Below are positions 1 through 11,034 of a stretch of 64,000 nt of DNA, in pieces. Position 1 is the first letter of the stretch. Each line of letters begins with the position of its first letter. The position numbers and the translations under genes are program-made. The notes below the pieces were generated by a model. The model was not told the DNA's origin. It worked only from the letters and a program-made list of their open reading frames with translations, and made no database searches. The stretch is from Zygnema cylindricum (Eukaryota > Streptophyta > Zygnematophyceae > Zygnematales > Zygnemataceae). The stretch lies in assembly GCA_037447655.1 (NCBI GenBank), contig JBBHKE010000323.1, positions 564,484-628,483 on the forward strand, read 5' to 3'.

Positions 1-356
1 GATGCCTAAAAAAAAGGGTAGAACTTGGAATTATTTCTAGAACAAAAGGAGTGTAAAAGTTAATAAACTACTACAAGAAAACAAAAAAACCATAGAAATC
101 CACGTTAAGCGCAAAGATTTTAGCAAGATATTGAAAAAACTGGAAAATTTTTCTTTTTGAAAAGTTATTGTTAATTGAACAAATTTGAAACATATTAAAG
201 TCGAGAAATTGACGGAAAGAATGAATAGCAATAGAGGAAAGGCGAGCCAAATTTTGAGAAATTATTATTATGCATTATAGGCTCCATGTTAACTTTGTTA
301 TTTTTTACAAAAGAACCAATAGATAATGAAATTTTTTGGGGTGGATGGCCTTACAG
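1..356. other. Intron or flank upstream of first LRR exon
   Basis: No coding region is convincing here. The stretch is AT-rich and ends in the TTACAG acceptor at 351-356 that precedes the LRR exon at 357. If the LRR gene starts outside the window, this is its intron. Confidence 0.5.
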
Positions 357-428
357 ATTGCTATATAACAACCAGTTGAGTAGAAGCATTCCATCGTCTA
401 TCGGTCAATTGAAAAACCTCCAAGTCTT
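357..428 (+). CDS. LRR exon 1, copy 1
   Basis: A 72-nt phase-2/phase-2 exon flanked by TTACAG and GTAAGACC. It codes one LRR with NNQLSRSIPSSIGQLKNL. The usual G of LSGSIP is replaced by R. The homologous exon in copy 2 is at 11354. Confidence 0.7.
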
Positions 429-1353
429 GTAAGACCAAATTCTACAGAAAGCCAATTGTAATCTCTTTGATAGAGTAGAATTTCCCCGAAAATGGTGCTT
501 TCTGGCAATAAATCTGTTGACACAATTTTGTTTTTGAAATTGATAGTTTTTATGTTTCCTACTATATTTAGTACAAAAATTTATATATTTAATCATGAAA
601 ATATGTTGAAGATGGATAATCGTTCCTAGGAAAATATAAGCACTATACTGAATTCCTCCATTTTTTTTAAAATTAAACATTTTAAATGACTCAATCTAAA
701 CTGAGGTTGAAAACAAGTGCGAGAGGGAGGGGGAGAGAGGGAAGGGGAACCCACCCCAAAACCATAGTTAGTATGGTTGGGGAGCTTACACCACACCCCT
801 TCGCTCACTCCTAGGTTTTTCCTCACAATCATGTTACGTTGATAGAGGAGATTACCCTCACCCCTCCCCCAAACCATATTTAGTTTGACGGGAGAGCTTA
901 ACCTCACCACTCCTCTAAACAAAAAAGAAAAACTACCTGAGGGACGACGTTACATATTTTTGATATTTTTTTCGATCACAGTGATAAAAGAAAAGAAAAT
1001 GAGTATCTTTTTTACAAAAAAAATAAAAAAAATGATGTAAACGTGCTGATGGGTGCAAATATTAATTTGAAAACCGTTCAGGGTACCTTGTGTTACAAAT
1101 TTAAATTTGTAAAAAAAAGGGTAAGATGGTGTCATAAGGGTTGGGAGAGTGTCAAATATCATTTACAATTAAAAATTCATCATAAATTGTAGCCATCCAG
1201 TTTCACGAGTATGAAGCCAGGTCGGAGCCCTATCAATGTACATAACAATAGTTTGTATTTAGTTTTTCCTTAAGTTTATTATCTTGAGGTCCAAAGAAAG
1301 TTAAAAGCCTTACGAGGAGGGGAGGGTGTTTGTTGGGTTGGATGGGATTAAAG
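429..1353 (+). other. LRR intron with purine tract and 46-bp repeat relics
   Basis: Intron between LRR exons 1 and 2. It holds a short GA-rich tract near 718-750 and two degenerate units of the AACCATA-containing 46-bp repeat (about 760-910). A shortened version is at 11426-12003, where the part matching about 800-1148 is missing. Confidence 0.55.
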
Positions 1354-1425
1354 AGCTGTACAGGGTAACCAGTTGAATGGAAGTATTCCATCATCCATTG
1401 GTCAAATGACAAGCCTCATAGCCTT
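1354..1425 (+). CDS. LRR exon 2, copy 1
   Basis: A 72-nt phase-2 exon coding an LRR with GNQLNGSIPSSIGQMTSL. The acceptor reads AAAG rather than the ACAG seen at the duplicate exon (12004), still a legal AG. Donor is GTAAGAC. Confidence 0.7.
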
Positions 1426-3088
1426 GTAAGACTTAATTATACACACAGCTAATTTTTATTTTTAGAATATGTTAGAATTTACTCTAAAATGGTGTTTGAT
1501 GGCAATGAATTTGTTTGGCAAACTGCTTTTTTTAAAAGTCACTGTTTAATAATTTTTTATCATATTTACCACAATATTTTAGGCACAATGTTCAATTATT
1601 CTAAAGCTTCTTGAAACTATAAACAACATCATTTATCTCAATATAGGGTGAGAGAGGGCGACTGTGGAAGAGAGTGAGGGGAGGAAGATCCGACGCTTTT
1701 CGCACCATAGGTAATCTGGTTGGGGAGTTGTAACCTACACGTCCCTCTCCTTCCCCCACATTCCCTCCTCTCCCCGCAATCATTTTTAGTGTGACGGGGA
1801 ACGGTCACCCCTCTCCCAAACCATATTTCGTATTACAGCGGAGCTTCTTACCCTCACCGCTCCCCTAAAACATTTTTAGTGTGCTATTTAAAAATACTCA
1901 AAACATGACCAACAAGGGGAGGCTATACCCTGTTTCCCCCCACCTCTATTCTATCACTTGTTTAGATTTAGTTTTCAAGAAAATATACGCAAAAAACAGA
2001 CAAATAAAAAAAATATATATATATATATACCCCACAAAATACCTGAAAGAAATACAAAAGGTGTACCTGAAAAAGTAAAAGATATTCAATCTCGTTGACC
2101 CTTGCAAAATCAAACAGAAAATCTTATTGAAAATACCTCACCCAGCCCTCTAAATAGAAAAAGGAAAAAAAAAAACTTTATTAACGCAAATAAAAGTCTT
2201 CCAGTAACAAAAAAAAGGGGAGGGCGTCGCGAAAAGAAACAAAAAAATCACCCCCTATCCCTTGACCTTTTAGTTGAAAACACGGAAATTATACCTTAAT
2301 AAAAGGCAAATCAAAAAGGAAATCTCGAGTGAACTACAATGATTATCGAAAAGAAAATTCGAAAAAGACTTGTTTCCTACCCTCCCCTCCTTTAGCGCCT
2401 CCCACCTCAGCCCCCCAGTGTTTGCTTCCTATTGACTCCCTCATGAACCCCTAATTTACCCCCTTTGCCCCCCCTCACTCTTTGTTATGTACTATTTTTA
2501 CGGTATCTTTTTTTTTGAGCAATTGGCCCAATATTCTCCACCTTTTTTAGGAGGGGAGAGGAGTGGGTGGGAGCTGATGTGTAAAGAGAAAGGGAGTGGC
2601 GGGGAGGGGAAGAGGAAGGGAAAAGGACGACGGTAAATGGGGGGGGGTGGGGGGAGAGAGGAAGGGAGGGCAAGTGGAGGGTAGCGGAGAGGGGAGTTGA
2701 GAGGGAAAAAGGTAGGGAAAAAAAAGACGATAAAAAAAAATAATTGGTTTTCCAAAATTACAAACATATCGCATATCTCCACGTTATATATATATATATA
2801 TTTTTTTGAAAAATTTAAAAAAATGTCTGGGATATTTTGGTAGTTCTTTCAACCACAAAGTTTTAAATGCTCAAAATGTTGAGAAAAAAAAACAAAAAAT
2901 AAAAGAATGAAATAGATGCTGCTAAATTTGTAGTTATCCATTTTTTCGAGTGTGAAGCGAGATTATAGCCCAACCAAGATACATAACAATAGTTCATGCT
3001 AATGTTTTTTAAAATTTATTAAATTTCGGTCCAAGTAAATAAATGGCATTTAAACGGCGAGGAATTGATGGTGTGGATGGCGTTACAG
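1426..3088 (+). other. LRR intron, duplicated at 12076-13883
   Basis: A long intron with 46-bp repeat relics (about 1690-1880), a short AT microsatellite (about 2010-2030), and a homopurine tract at 2551-2730. Almost all of it aligns by eye with 12076-13883. Short apparent reading frames within it are low-complexity translations of the purine tract. Confidence 0.6.
2551..2730 (+). repeat. Homopurine (GA-rich) tract in LRR intron
   Basis: About 180 bases of almost pure A/G on the plus strand (GAGGGGAGAGGAGTGGG-type). Its duplicate is at 13211-13397. Confidence 0.85.
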
Positions 3089-3160
3089 AGGGCTGTATGA
3101 CAACCGGTTGAGTGGAAGCATTCCATCGTCCATCGGTCAACTCTCAAAACTCGAATACTT
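3089..3160 (+). CDS. LRR exon 3, copy 1, donor site lost
   Basis: A 72-nt exon coding an LRR with DNRLSGSIPSSIGQLSKL. The acceptor CGTTACAG is intact, but the base after the exon is A, giving ATAAGATT where every other exon has GTAAG. The duplicate exon at 13884 keeps GTAAGATT. Confidence 0.65.
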
Positions 3161-4093
3161 ATAAGATTAAATTCTACACGACTAAATTCTAGAATGGGGT
3201 GCAATTTCCTCCAAAATAGTGCTCAATAGCAATAAATGTGTTGGTATTTTTATTTTTTGTGTTATGTCTACTACAAAAACATTAAACACAACGTTCAACT
3301 AATCCAAATATTTAAAAATAAAATAAACAACACAATTTAACGTGATGTGAGGGGAGAGGGAAGAGAGAGGGGGAAGGGAAGGCGAATGGGGAAAGGGAAG
3401 AGAGGGGAAAGGGAGGACCGACACTCAAGCATCATAGTTAATGTCGCTGGGAAGTTTAATCCCACACCTTGCCCCGGTTTTCCCTTACTCCCCCTCCCTC
3501 TCCCACAATCACGTTTAGTGTGACAAGGGAGCTTACCCACACCCTCCCCCAAACCATATATAGTGTGGTATTTAAAAATAATGAAAGCGTGAACAACAAG
3601 GAAAGACCCTTATTCTAACCTCTCCCGTCGGAAGGGGAAGAGGATAAAAGGAGATTTGAGGAAGGGATAGATAGGGAGAGGGGTTGAGCGGAAGAGATAG
3701 AGATGTAGAGTGAAAGGGTGCGGGAGAGGGACAAGTTGCGGTACAGGCAGAGAGCAAAGGTGAGATAGTGAAGTAAAAGAGGGAAATGGAGAGGGAGAGG
3801 GATAGAGATAGGGAGGGAGAGCAGCAAACTGTTCATGAGGGAATGGAGTGGTGAATGGGGGAATGGTGGAAGAAGGGAAGAGAGGGGATGGGAGGGTAGA
3901 GAAGGTGGCAATTGGACGCGCAAGTGGGATTGGCAACGGAAGAGAGGGGAGGGGGGATGAGCAAAGAGAGAAGGAAAGAAGTGGGGAGGCGAAGGAACGG
4001 GAGGCCATGGGAGCCTGCGGTGGAGGGGGGAACAGCGGATGAGGGGGGAACAGGTGATCAGAGGGGGAGAGAAGGGGACGAGAGGGGAGGAAC
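3161..4093 (+). other. Intron piece with two homopurine tracts
   Basis: This follows the damaged exon and matches 13956-14897. It has a GA-rich tract at 3349-3418, two 46-bp repeat units at about 3430-3570, and a long GA-rich tract from 3630 to 4093 that ends at the Copia junction. Long proline/serine translations on the minus strand here come from the base composition and are not genes. Confidence 0.6.
3630..4093 (+). repeat. Long homopurine tract
   Basis: About 460 bases made almost only of A and G on the plus strand with scattered C/T. The duplicate is 14455-14897. Both end at the same point, where a Copia sequence begins. Confidence 0.85.
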
Positions 4094-5952
4094 GTTTTGG
4101 AGAAATTGGACAATGACATTGATGTTCGAAGTAATGCAAGCCGAAATTCCAAAATATCGAAGCAAAGTCAAAAATCTTCGAGCTCAAAATTGAGCTTGGC
4201 AAATGTGGACGAGGAGGAGCAAAATGTGGAACAAGCTCTGGTTCTTAGGAGTACTCAGGAGAATAGAGGAAAGAAACCAAATCGGCTTTCTTATGACAAA
4301 ATTGGTGGAGAGAATTCCAATTCCCATTATTTTGTCTTCGATGCGAAGGAGACAAAATTTCTTTTATAGCAATTAATGTGCGAGAATGTGGCGGGCGATC
4401 CTCAATCATACGCGGAGGCGAAAAACTCGTGTGATTGGGAAACGAAGTGGAAGTCGGCATGGGAGGAGTATAAGTCAATTGTGGAAAATCGGACATTTGA
4501 GGAAGTAAAATTACCGGAAGGAAAGAAAACGATTGACGCGAAATGGGTCTTCAAAACTAAAGCAGGTGCATCGGGTGAATTAGTAAAATATAAGGCTATA
4601 CTTGTTTGTAAAGGATTTTAGCAAAGAGAGGGGGTAGATTACACGGAGACATATGCTCCCGTTGTGAAATTCGACTCTCTAACGATGATTATGGTGATTG
4701 CCGCTGCAAGGAAGAAACACGTTCATCAAATGGATGTAGAAACTGCGTTTTTGAATGGAGACTTAGAAGAAAAGGTTTATATGAAGGTACTTGAAGGCGT
4801 GACGAAACGGGAAGGCACGGTATGGCGTCTTCGCAAATCGCTCTAGGGATTGAAGCAGGCGCCTCGCACTTGGTATCTACGCCTACACAAAGTTCTTTTG
4901 GAATTTGGTTTCACACGTACGATTTCAGATTCTGGAGTGTACGTGAAAGGACAAGGAAAAGATCAAATTATATTTTCAGTTTACGTCGATGATTTCTTGA
5001 TGACGTCGGATAGTTTGGAACGTATACGCGAATTGAAGGCGTACTTGCGTCAACATTTCAAAGTCACAGATCTTGGTGACGTAAAATATATTTTGGAGAT
5101 CAAAGTGATTCGTAATGTGAACGGAGACATTAAGTTAAGTCAGGCGCAATATTGTAAGAAGGTATTAGTGCGATTTTCAATGCTCGACGCAAAACCAATT
5201 TCGACGCCTATGGACGCGAAAAGTCAATTGCCAAAGTTCGAGGAAAAGGCGACGGTAGACGTACCGTATCGCGGAGCAATTGGGAGTTTGATGTACCTAA
5301 GTGTTGGTACGCGGCCCGATATTTCGGCGGCCGTTTCAATTGTAAGTCGATATTGTCAAGCGCCAAAGAAATCGCATTGGGAGGCCGTCAAGCGTATATT
5401 TCGATACTTGGCGGGTACTATTGATATCGGTCTTGTATTCAAATCTAAAAGTGAATCGTTAGAGTGCGTCGGATATTGCGACGCCGATTGGGGCGGAGAT
5501 TTCGATTCGGGATAATCAACGTCCGGATACGCATTCGTGTTTGGTGGAGCGGCGATCTCGTGGAGTTCGCGTCTCCAACCAACCGTGGCACTTAGTTTAA
5601 CGGAGGCCGAGTATATGGCGGCGTGCCACGACAGCAAGGCGTCAATATGGATAAGTGAAATGTTAGGCGAACTTGGATTTTTGATTGGATGCTTAAAATT
5701 TTTTACAGATAGTATGAGTTCATGGCACTTGTGAAAAATCCCGTTTTTCACAAACGCACTAAACATATACCGATTCAATGGCATTTCGTACAAGATTTGG
5801 TGGCGGCTAAAGAAGTGGAATTTATGTATGTATCGACACTTGAGGAAGCTGCTGATATGCTTACAAAAGCGGCGACGTTTGATGTACTTTTAAGAGGAAG
5901 ACCTAAGTTAGGGTTGCTGTGATGGAGACGATTCTTCAATGAAGAGGGGGAA
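4094..5952 (+). pseudogene. Ty1/Copia pol fragment (linker, RT, RNase H)
   Basis: The 3' half of a Copia retrotransposon pol. After a charged linker (about 4097-4366) come the RT start (WVFKTKA near 4545), the QMDVETAFLNGDLEE block (near 4730), GLKQAPRTW (near 4850) and the catalytic YVDDF (near 4984). RNase H follows with CDADWGGD (near 5480) and SLTEAEYMAACHD (near 5600). In-frame stops lie at 4619, 4845 and 5513, and a frameshift lies near 5700. Gag, protease and integrase are missing. A polypurine tract (GAAGAGGGGGAA) ends at 5952 directly before the 3' LTR. The element is dead. It sits at the same place in the LRR intron as the solo LTR at 14898. Confidence 0.9.
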
Positions 5953-6527
5953 TGTTACGTTTCATTGAAAGAATCGTACGCGCGCAGAATCGGTTCAATT
6001 TCGCGAAAAACTGTACTTTCTAGAATGTGTCGAAAGTATTTTGGCGTACGTTTCGATAAAGTTCTATTGGTTTCGCGAAATATATTTGTCATTTCGTTTC
6101 GCGTCTAGAATTGTCGTACGTCTAGTTTAGTACGATAGTAATTTTAGATTTGTCTAGTACTTTCGTCTTGGCTTGTCGTTTTGCAATGTTTGAGTCCTTA
6201 GTGAAATTTAGAGTGTTCTAGTCTAATCTGCGGACAGGTGGCAGATTTCTAGAGGTTTCTTGGCGGCGCACGCTTACACGTGCCGCGCCATGGATGGTGT
6301 GTTATTCCAGGGACACCATGGAATGGTGTAGTCAATCAATCAACGATCAATTGGAGGATTATATGGAGGAATAGAAGAGATAAAATAAAATTGTAATTTA
6401 GGTTTTTTATTAATGTGAGAATTTTTCGAAATGTCTCTTCAATGTTGATTTAATGTTTTGTATTCTGAACGCTTTTGCTGCCATAATTGTTTTTAAGTGA
6501 GCTCAGAGTTGATTACCGATCCTTTCA
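5953..6527 (+). repeat. 3' LTR of the Copia fragment
   Basis: Begins TGTTACGTTTCATTGAAAG directly after the polypurine tract and plausibly ends CCTTTCA at 6527. A shorter relative at 14898-15219 shares the start (TGTTACG.TTCATT), a central GAAATGTCT block and the end region (ATCCT.T.A). Confidence 0.7.
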
Positions 6528-7499
6528 GTTGTTGGGGATGTACTGAGTGTATGGATAAAAGAATGTTGGAAAAACTGAACCATAAAAATGTGCACTGAAA
6601 AGTATGCAAAAGCACTCAACTTGAACCAGGATCACATCAAATAACATTAACATAACCTCCTTCCCATATCACGTAAGTTCCTAAGAAATACCCTTCTACT
6701 ACTTGAGAACGTTCTCCTTACACAAAGAGTCTCATTTCTTACTTACTCATTATCTGATCAACTCTTTATCATTGTGACCGATCACTCGATCACTTGCTAC
6801 TCTGTTCGATACCTTTACCAACCGACTATCACTTAAGTACTAACATAAAGTAAACACCTGCACAAAACCGCACGCGATCAAAACAGACGTAAGACCACAT
6901 TCAACTGAAACTGACAAAGGTAAGATACCGAAGACAAAACGCACCGCAAAAAAACATAGACGTACGGAATACTAAACTTATGGGACACAAAGTGAAATGC
7001 GACCCAACGCACCGACAAACTTCCTAACAATTGAATGGAGTGGTATGGGAGATAATGGGGGAAAAGGAAGGCGGTGGGTAGGGAAGAATGGGAAGAACAG
7101 GTAAACTTAGAGGAAAAGGAAGGGTGATGGTGAGGAGATGAATTATGTTGAGAGGTATTTGTTGAAGGGGGAGATGTAATGGGAAGAGGGGGGATAGTAG
7201 AGAGAGAGGAGGAAGAATAGAGATACAGAGGAGGGAGAATGAAGTTGCAGACGAGATAAAGTATGCAAAAAAATAGTTTCGTTAAAATCGACTTCTTTGG
7301 TGGTGACCACGCGACGCTCAAGAGACATCAAAACTTATATGCTTTTGAGTTTGGAGCATATTTAATAGAAATTCCGCGTAGGCGTGGGCGCCCCATTTGT
7401 CATTTGATTGTAAGAGGTCTTTACAGTAGGATCTTCAAATTATTATTTTTAGCCAAAGCTAGAAAGGTGGTAAATATCCAGTTTAATAGAGGATCAATC
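6528..7499. other. No gene recognised
   Basis: AT-rich sequence after the LTR. A weak purine-rich patch lies at about 7035-7250. I see no splice-supported coding sequence. Confidence 0.5.
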
Positions 7500-7690
7500 T
7501 TCTATTGAAGTGACGTTAGCTCAAATGCTAGTGGGACAAAGATTGCGAAGGTAGTTAGCACATGAAGTATACGTTGTTCGCATACGTACGTATTACCGCA
7601 TATGTCAGCATGCATGAGGGGAAATGGCTCGTTGACAAGTGTTTTGTTGAGTGGAAAGACTGACGTGGCATTTTGCCTTGTATACAACCA
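7500..7690 (-). pseudogene. Short decayed Copia integrase fragment
   Basis: On the minus strand two frames show pieces resembling the Copia integrase start: CIQGKMPRQSF (the C..GK..R.SF knuckle end) and, one frame over, PLMHADICG, which matches the usual ELxHxDxxGP block. The rest is lost. Similarity is by motif only. Confidence 0.4.
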
Positions 7691-8031
7691 CTGGAAAAAA
7701 ATAAAATTGTTTCTGGTTACTTCCCTGATATGGGAAGGGAAGTCAAAGTGTTATGTTGAGATGACCAATGGGTAAGTGCCAAAGTGGTAAGTTTTCTATG
7801 CCAACATTTAAGGCGAAATATTTTGGAGGATTATAAGATTTAAAAAATACATGGAATCTTGAGCTACTCCAAATCCGACATTAATACAATCTTTACTGAA
7901 AATGACATCTCTCTACCCTCATTAAATACAAAACGCGAACGGGAAAAGGATTTATGGCTAGACAAGGTACGAAAAAAATGTAATGGATTCTGATGGACAA
8001 ATTTCGAATGTTGACATGCTAGAGCGAGTGG
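7691..8031. other. No gene recognised
   Basis: No coding signal. It ends in the CTAATAAG target site of the next element. Confidence 0.4.
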
Positions 8032-8039
8032 CTAATAAG

Positions 8040-9000
8040 TAATGTTGTGTATCGGTAAGGATTTTCCGATAACCGATATGTGCCTATTTTCGGCTAGCCG
8101 ATAATCGATATATTGGTACGATATATCGCTATCGGTGTTATCGCCGATAAATAACCGATATTTATCGGTTTTTATCGGCGATAATACCAATATCAATAAC
8201 TATCGGCGATAAGTGTACGAACCGTACAGAAAAATGTACGGCCAGTACACTCAGCTGTACGTGTTATTCCCCGGACGCGCCCTACTCACAACCCCCTATC
8301 TACTGAGGTGTCTACCAATCAAATCACTGTATGTCACATTTGTAAAAAACGAAAGTACAGTAGCCGCCATAAGATTTGTACGGTTATAGTACGGATCCAG
8401 TAAAAACAATGTATCTTTCACATCCGACGCCATGGCTTTATCCCTTTCTTCCTCGGGATCCACTGGAAACCTGCCACGTGTCAGTCTGTCGGTTTTTTTG
8501 GCAAAAGCCGCTAAAAGAGCCATTCCGGGATGTTGACGCTCACGTTGGCCCGTCCGCTCACATTTTCTCATTCAAATTCGTCCGTTCGATTCCGGCGGCG
8601 AGCAGAATGTTCCTTTGCGTCCGTTGTACTTTGCGTCCGTTGTACTTTGTAGAAATCGGGAAAAAGGAAAAAATTAGATTCGGTACTATTGTTTTAGAAC
8701 TGTAAAGTATTGTTTTATATTTGTCAACGGTTATGTGTTGCGCTTCTCGTAACAAACTGATTTCAGTTAAACAGTTACGGAACAGATTCTTACACGTGGC
8801 ATACCACGCTATATAAATTCAAGAATATAATAGTCTGTTATAAATGACTATTGTATGCATACTATATTTTTTTTTAAGTTATCGCCGATATGGAATTTGT
8901 TGGTCTCGGACCGATATATCGGAACCTCTGACCGTTCGATAACTGATAACTATCGGTATCGGTGTTATCGCGATAAATTTTTTACCCATACACGACACTA
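8040..9000. mobile_element. hAT-type non-autonomous element, 961 bp
   Basis: Bounded by a perfect 8-bp direct repeat CTAATAAG (8032-8039 and 9001-9008), the duplication size of the hAT superfamily. The ends are imperfect inverted repeats (TAATGTTGTGTATCGG on the left, TAGTGTCGTGTATGGG when the right end is reversed). The subterminal 150 bp on each side are dense in TATCGG/CCGATA words. The middle has two overlapping opposed open frames of about 90-110 residues that resemble no transposase I know. It is presumably moved in trans. Confidence 0.85.
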
Positions 9001-9008
9001 CTAATAAG

Positions 9009-10962
9009 ACTCTGTCGTCCCTTGAAAGAATCCGCATAGAGGAGAGTGTAAAGGACAGAGGTGAGTAAACCCATCAGATTGTAGGGAGAGGAGGTGACTG
9101 GCATCGCTATCGATTAACTTGTCATCATTGGTGGCGCTAGAGTAAAAATCATACTCTTGTAGAAGTAAAATATCCATACCGACGAGATGATAGGCGATAT
9201 TTACGTAACTGAATTCAAAAGTGGGAGGAAGCCGAAACGAGCCAGTGGACGTAAGTGAGGGAATTCTTGAAGATAGTGGAAAAGATGAAGCGAATGGCCA
9301 AGGGGAGATAGGGGGACCATAAGAGGCATAATGGCAGCCGCAAGGGGGGATGAGTGTGGGGCATAAGGAAACTGGGGGAAAATGAAGGTTGGGTGGAATG
9401 TTGTGGGTGAGGAGTTGGAGGAGTGGGAATGACTGGCGAAATTACTTGAGCATCTTTTGCATCTCCGCCGAGTTCGGAGTGAGCGGCAACCTCAGTTGCC
9501 TTTTCCCTCGCCAATTTTTTCCAGTCTTCGACAATCTATGCTTTAATATTGTAATACGTATAGAACACAAGTGCCACCCCCCTCAAATTATTTTTTTGAC
9601 TTTCGGCAATTAAAGCGTTTTCGCAAGAGGGGTTTGAGGTAGAAAAAGAGAGAATTTTTGTTTCTTTATGTAGTAAATTTGTTCAAGAGATTGGGAAAAG
9701 ACTGTTTGGTCTAAGATGTCGAAGGAGGATATGAAAGGAACAAAAGAATGATTGGTCCAAATTGTCGAACGAGGATATTAAAGGAACAAATAATGGGGAA
9801 GTCTGACTTAAAAGTTGGAAAAAAGTCTTATTCAAAAAGGTTTACCTTGATCATTTTGCACATTCAGAGCACACTTTTTGGACTGAGCTAATCCAGTCTT
9901 GTATGGGATTCGTTGGCCTCTTCATGAAGCTGGAAAAGTCCATCGGTTCGAACGTAGGATGCCATTAGATGAGTCATCCTCACTGGTTTTGCCAGTGGTG
10001 GAATCGTTGCGATCAAGCCAATGTTGTTTGGTAAAAAGAGTCATGACCAGGCGGGCGTTCGCATCATTGTCGTTTTGCTTCTATATGAAGAGTTCCTTCT
10101 TTTTCTTGGCTTTGCCGTCCACGTCATCTGCAGAGTTTGTGTCAGGAGGTTTGGAAACGCCACTTAAAAAGTCTCAAGTATTTGTTTTGTGTTTTCAATA
10201 TGCTTGGCGAAAACAAAACCAATCGTAGAAATTTTGGCCATCAAACTTCTGTATGTTATTCGAAGTGGCGTGGCTATGTTGATAGCCTATTGGTGGTGGA
10301 TTGCTTGAAGCCATGAAAGTGGAGTCGAAAAGCCTCTCAATGCATTTGATGAGTATGATATTTTTTGGGATGTTTCTTCAAATGAGAAGAGAAAATTAAA
10401 TATAAAGTCACACAACACTAATGTGTGGAACGTAGTGTCCTTGTAAGGTGCTCTGAACAGTAAATTTTCTTAATCCAATTTTAATGGGTTTGTACAAGTC
10501 GGTGAACTACAAAGGCAAATTAGACCGAGTCTAATTTAATGATTTAATCGGACAAATTAAAAAGAAAAAAGATTTGTCTAATAGACTAGAAATAGAAATG
10601 TACTGTAAGGCGTATAAAAGATAAATAGAAAAAAACAAACATAAAGAGGACAAACGATGAAAAACAAACGCGAAGGTTTAAGTGAAAAGTACAAAGTGGT
10701 CAAAAGTACAGAGGAGACTGATGCTATGATGCTATATTACCCTTAACAGGACTCGTTGGGTTTTTAGATAAATGTTAAATTTGGTCCGGGCAATAGGGGG
10801 GGTGGCGGGAGGGGCATGATTGATTGAACTAATTCAACAACCATTTAGGCTGGTCCACAGGGGTAAGTTATATGGGAGGATTCAAGAGAGTCGTTTAACA
10901 TTTAATGTCTGGAGAAGATGGAAAAAGGAACTCATTTTTCGACCAATGGGAGGGGCATGCAG
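9009..10962. other. Gene-poor stretch upstream of LRR copy 2
   Basis: No recognisable coding sequence. A 46-bp unit beginning TTGGTC is tandemly duplicated at 9706-9797. An open frame at 9899-10228 (109 residues, hydrophobic middle) has no motif I recognise. The promoter and first exon of LRR copy 2 should be here if that gene starts in the window, but I cannot place them. Confidence 0.45.
9706..9797 (+). repeat. 46-bp tandem duplication
   Basis: Two units of TTGGTC.AA..TGTCGAA.GAGGATAT-type sequence with a period of 46 bases and several mismatches. Confidence 0.6.
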
Positions 10963-11034
10963 CGTTTTAGGGTCTAGAGGACTAAAGGGCAGCATTGCGG
11001 CGGAGATTGGAAACCTCCTACAACTAAAGACAAT
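10963..11034 (+). CDS. LRR exon a, copy 2 (first repeat)
   Basis: Exactly 72 nt between GCATGCAG and GTGAGC. It codes GLKGSIAAEIGNLLQLKT, the I.EIGNL pattern typical of the first LRR, unlike the later SIPSSIGQ repeats. Confidence 0.7.

Larger units (their letters stand above)
357..3160 (+). pseudogene. LRR gene, partial copy 1 (three LRR exons)
   Basis: Three 72-nt exons at 357-428, 1354-1425 and 3089-3160 each encode one 24-residue plant-type leucine-rich repeat with the core LSGSIPSSIGQ. All begin in phase 2 after AG and should end in phase 2 before GTAAG, so any number can be joined in frame. The third has lost its donor (AT instead of GT at 3161). After it comes a purine-rich intron piece and then a truncated Copia element at about 4094, so no 3' end of this copy is visible. 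The family is extracellular LRR proteins, including receptor kinases and LRR-extensins. Repeat count and ends of this copy are unknown. It may be a dead tandem paralogue of the copy starting at 10963, or the 5' part of one long gene. I favour the first because the 10963 exon looks like a first repeat. Confidence 0.6.

Noticed and set aside
3610-4202. Long Ser/Pro/Leu-rich minus-strand open frames of 180-195 residues
   Set aside because: They come from a homopurine tract read in reverse; the same happens in several frames and in the duplicate at 14398-14910. No domain or splice support.
8296-8705. Opposed 91- and 109-codon frames inside the hAT-type element
   Set aside because: No transposase motif, no zinc finger, not open in the other family members seen here; probably filler or captured DNA.
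9899-10228. 109-codon frame as the N-terminal exon of LRR copy 2
   Set aside because: No signal peptide or N-cap Cys pattern, and no donor leading in phase to the exon at 10963.
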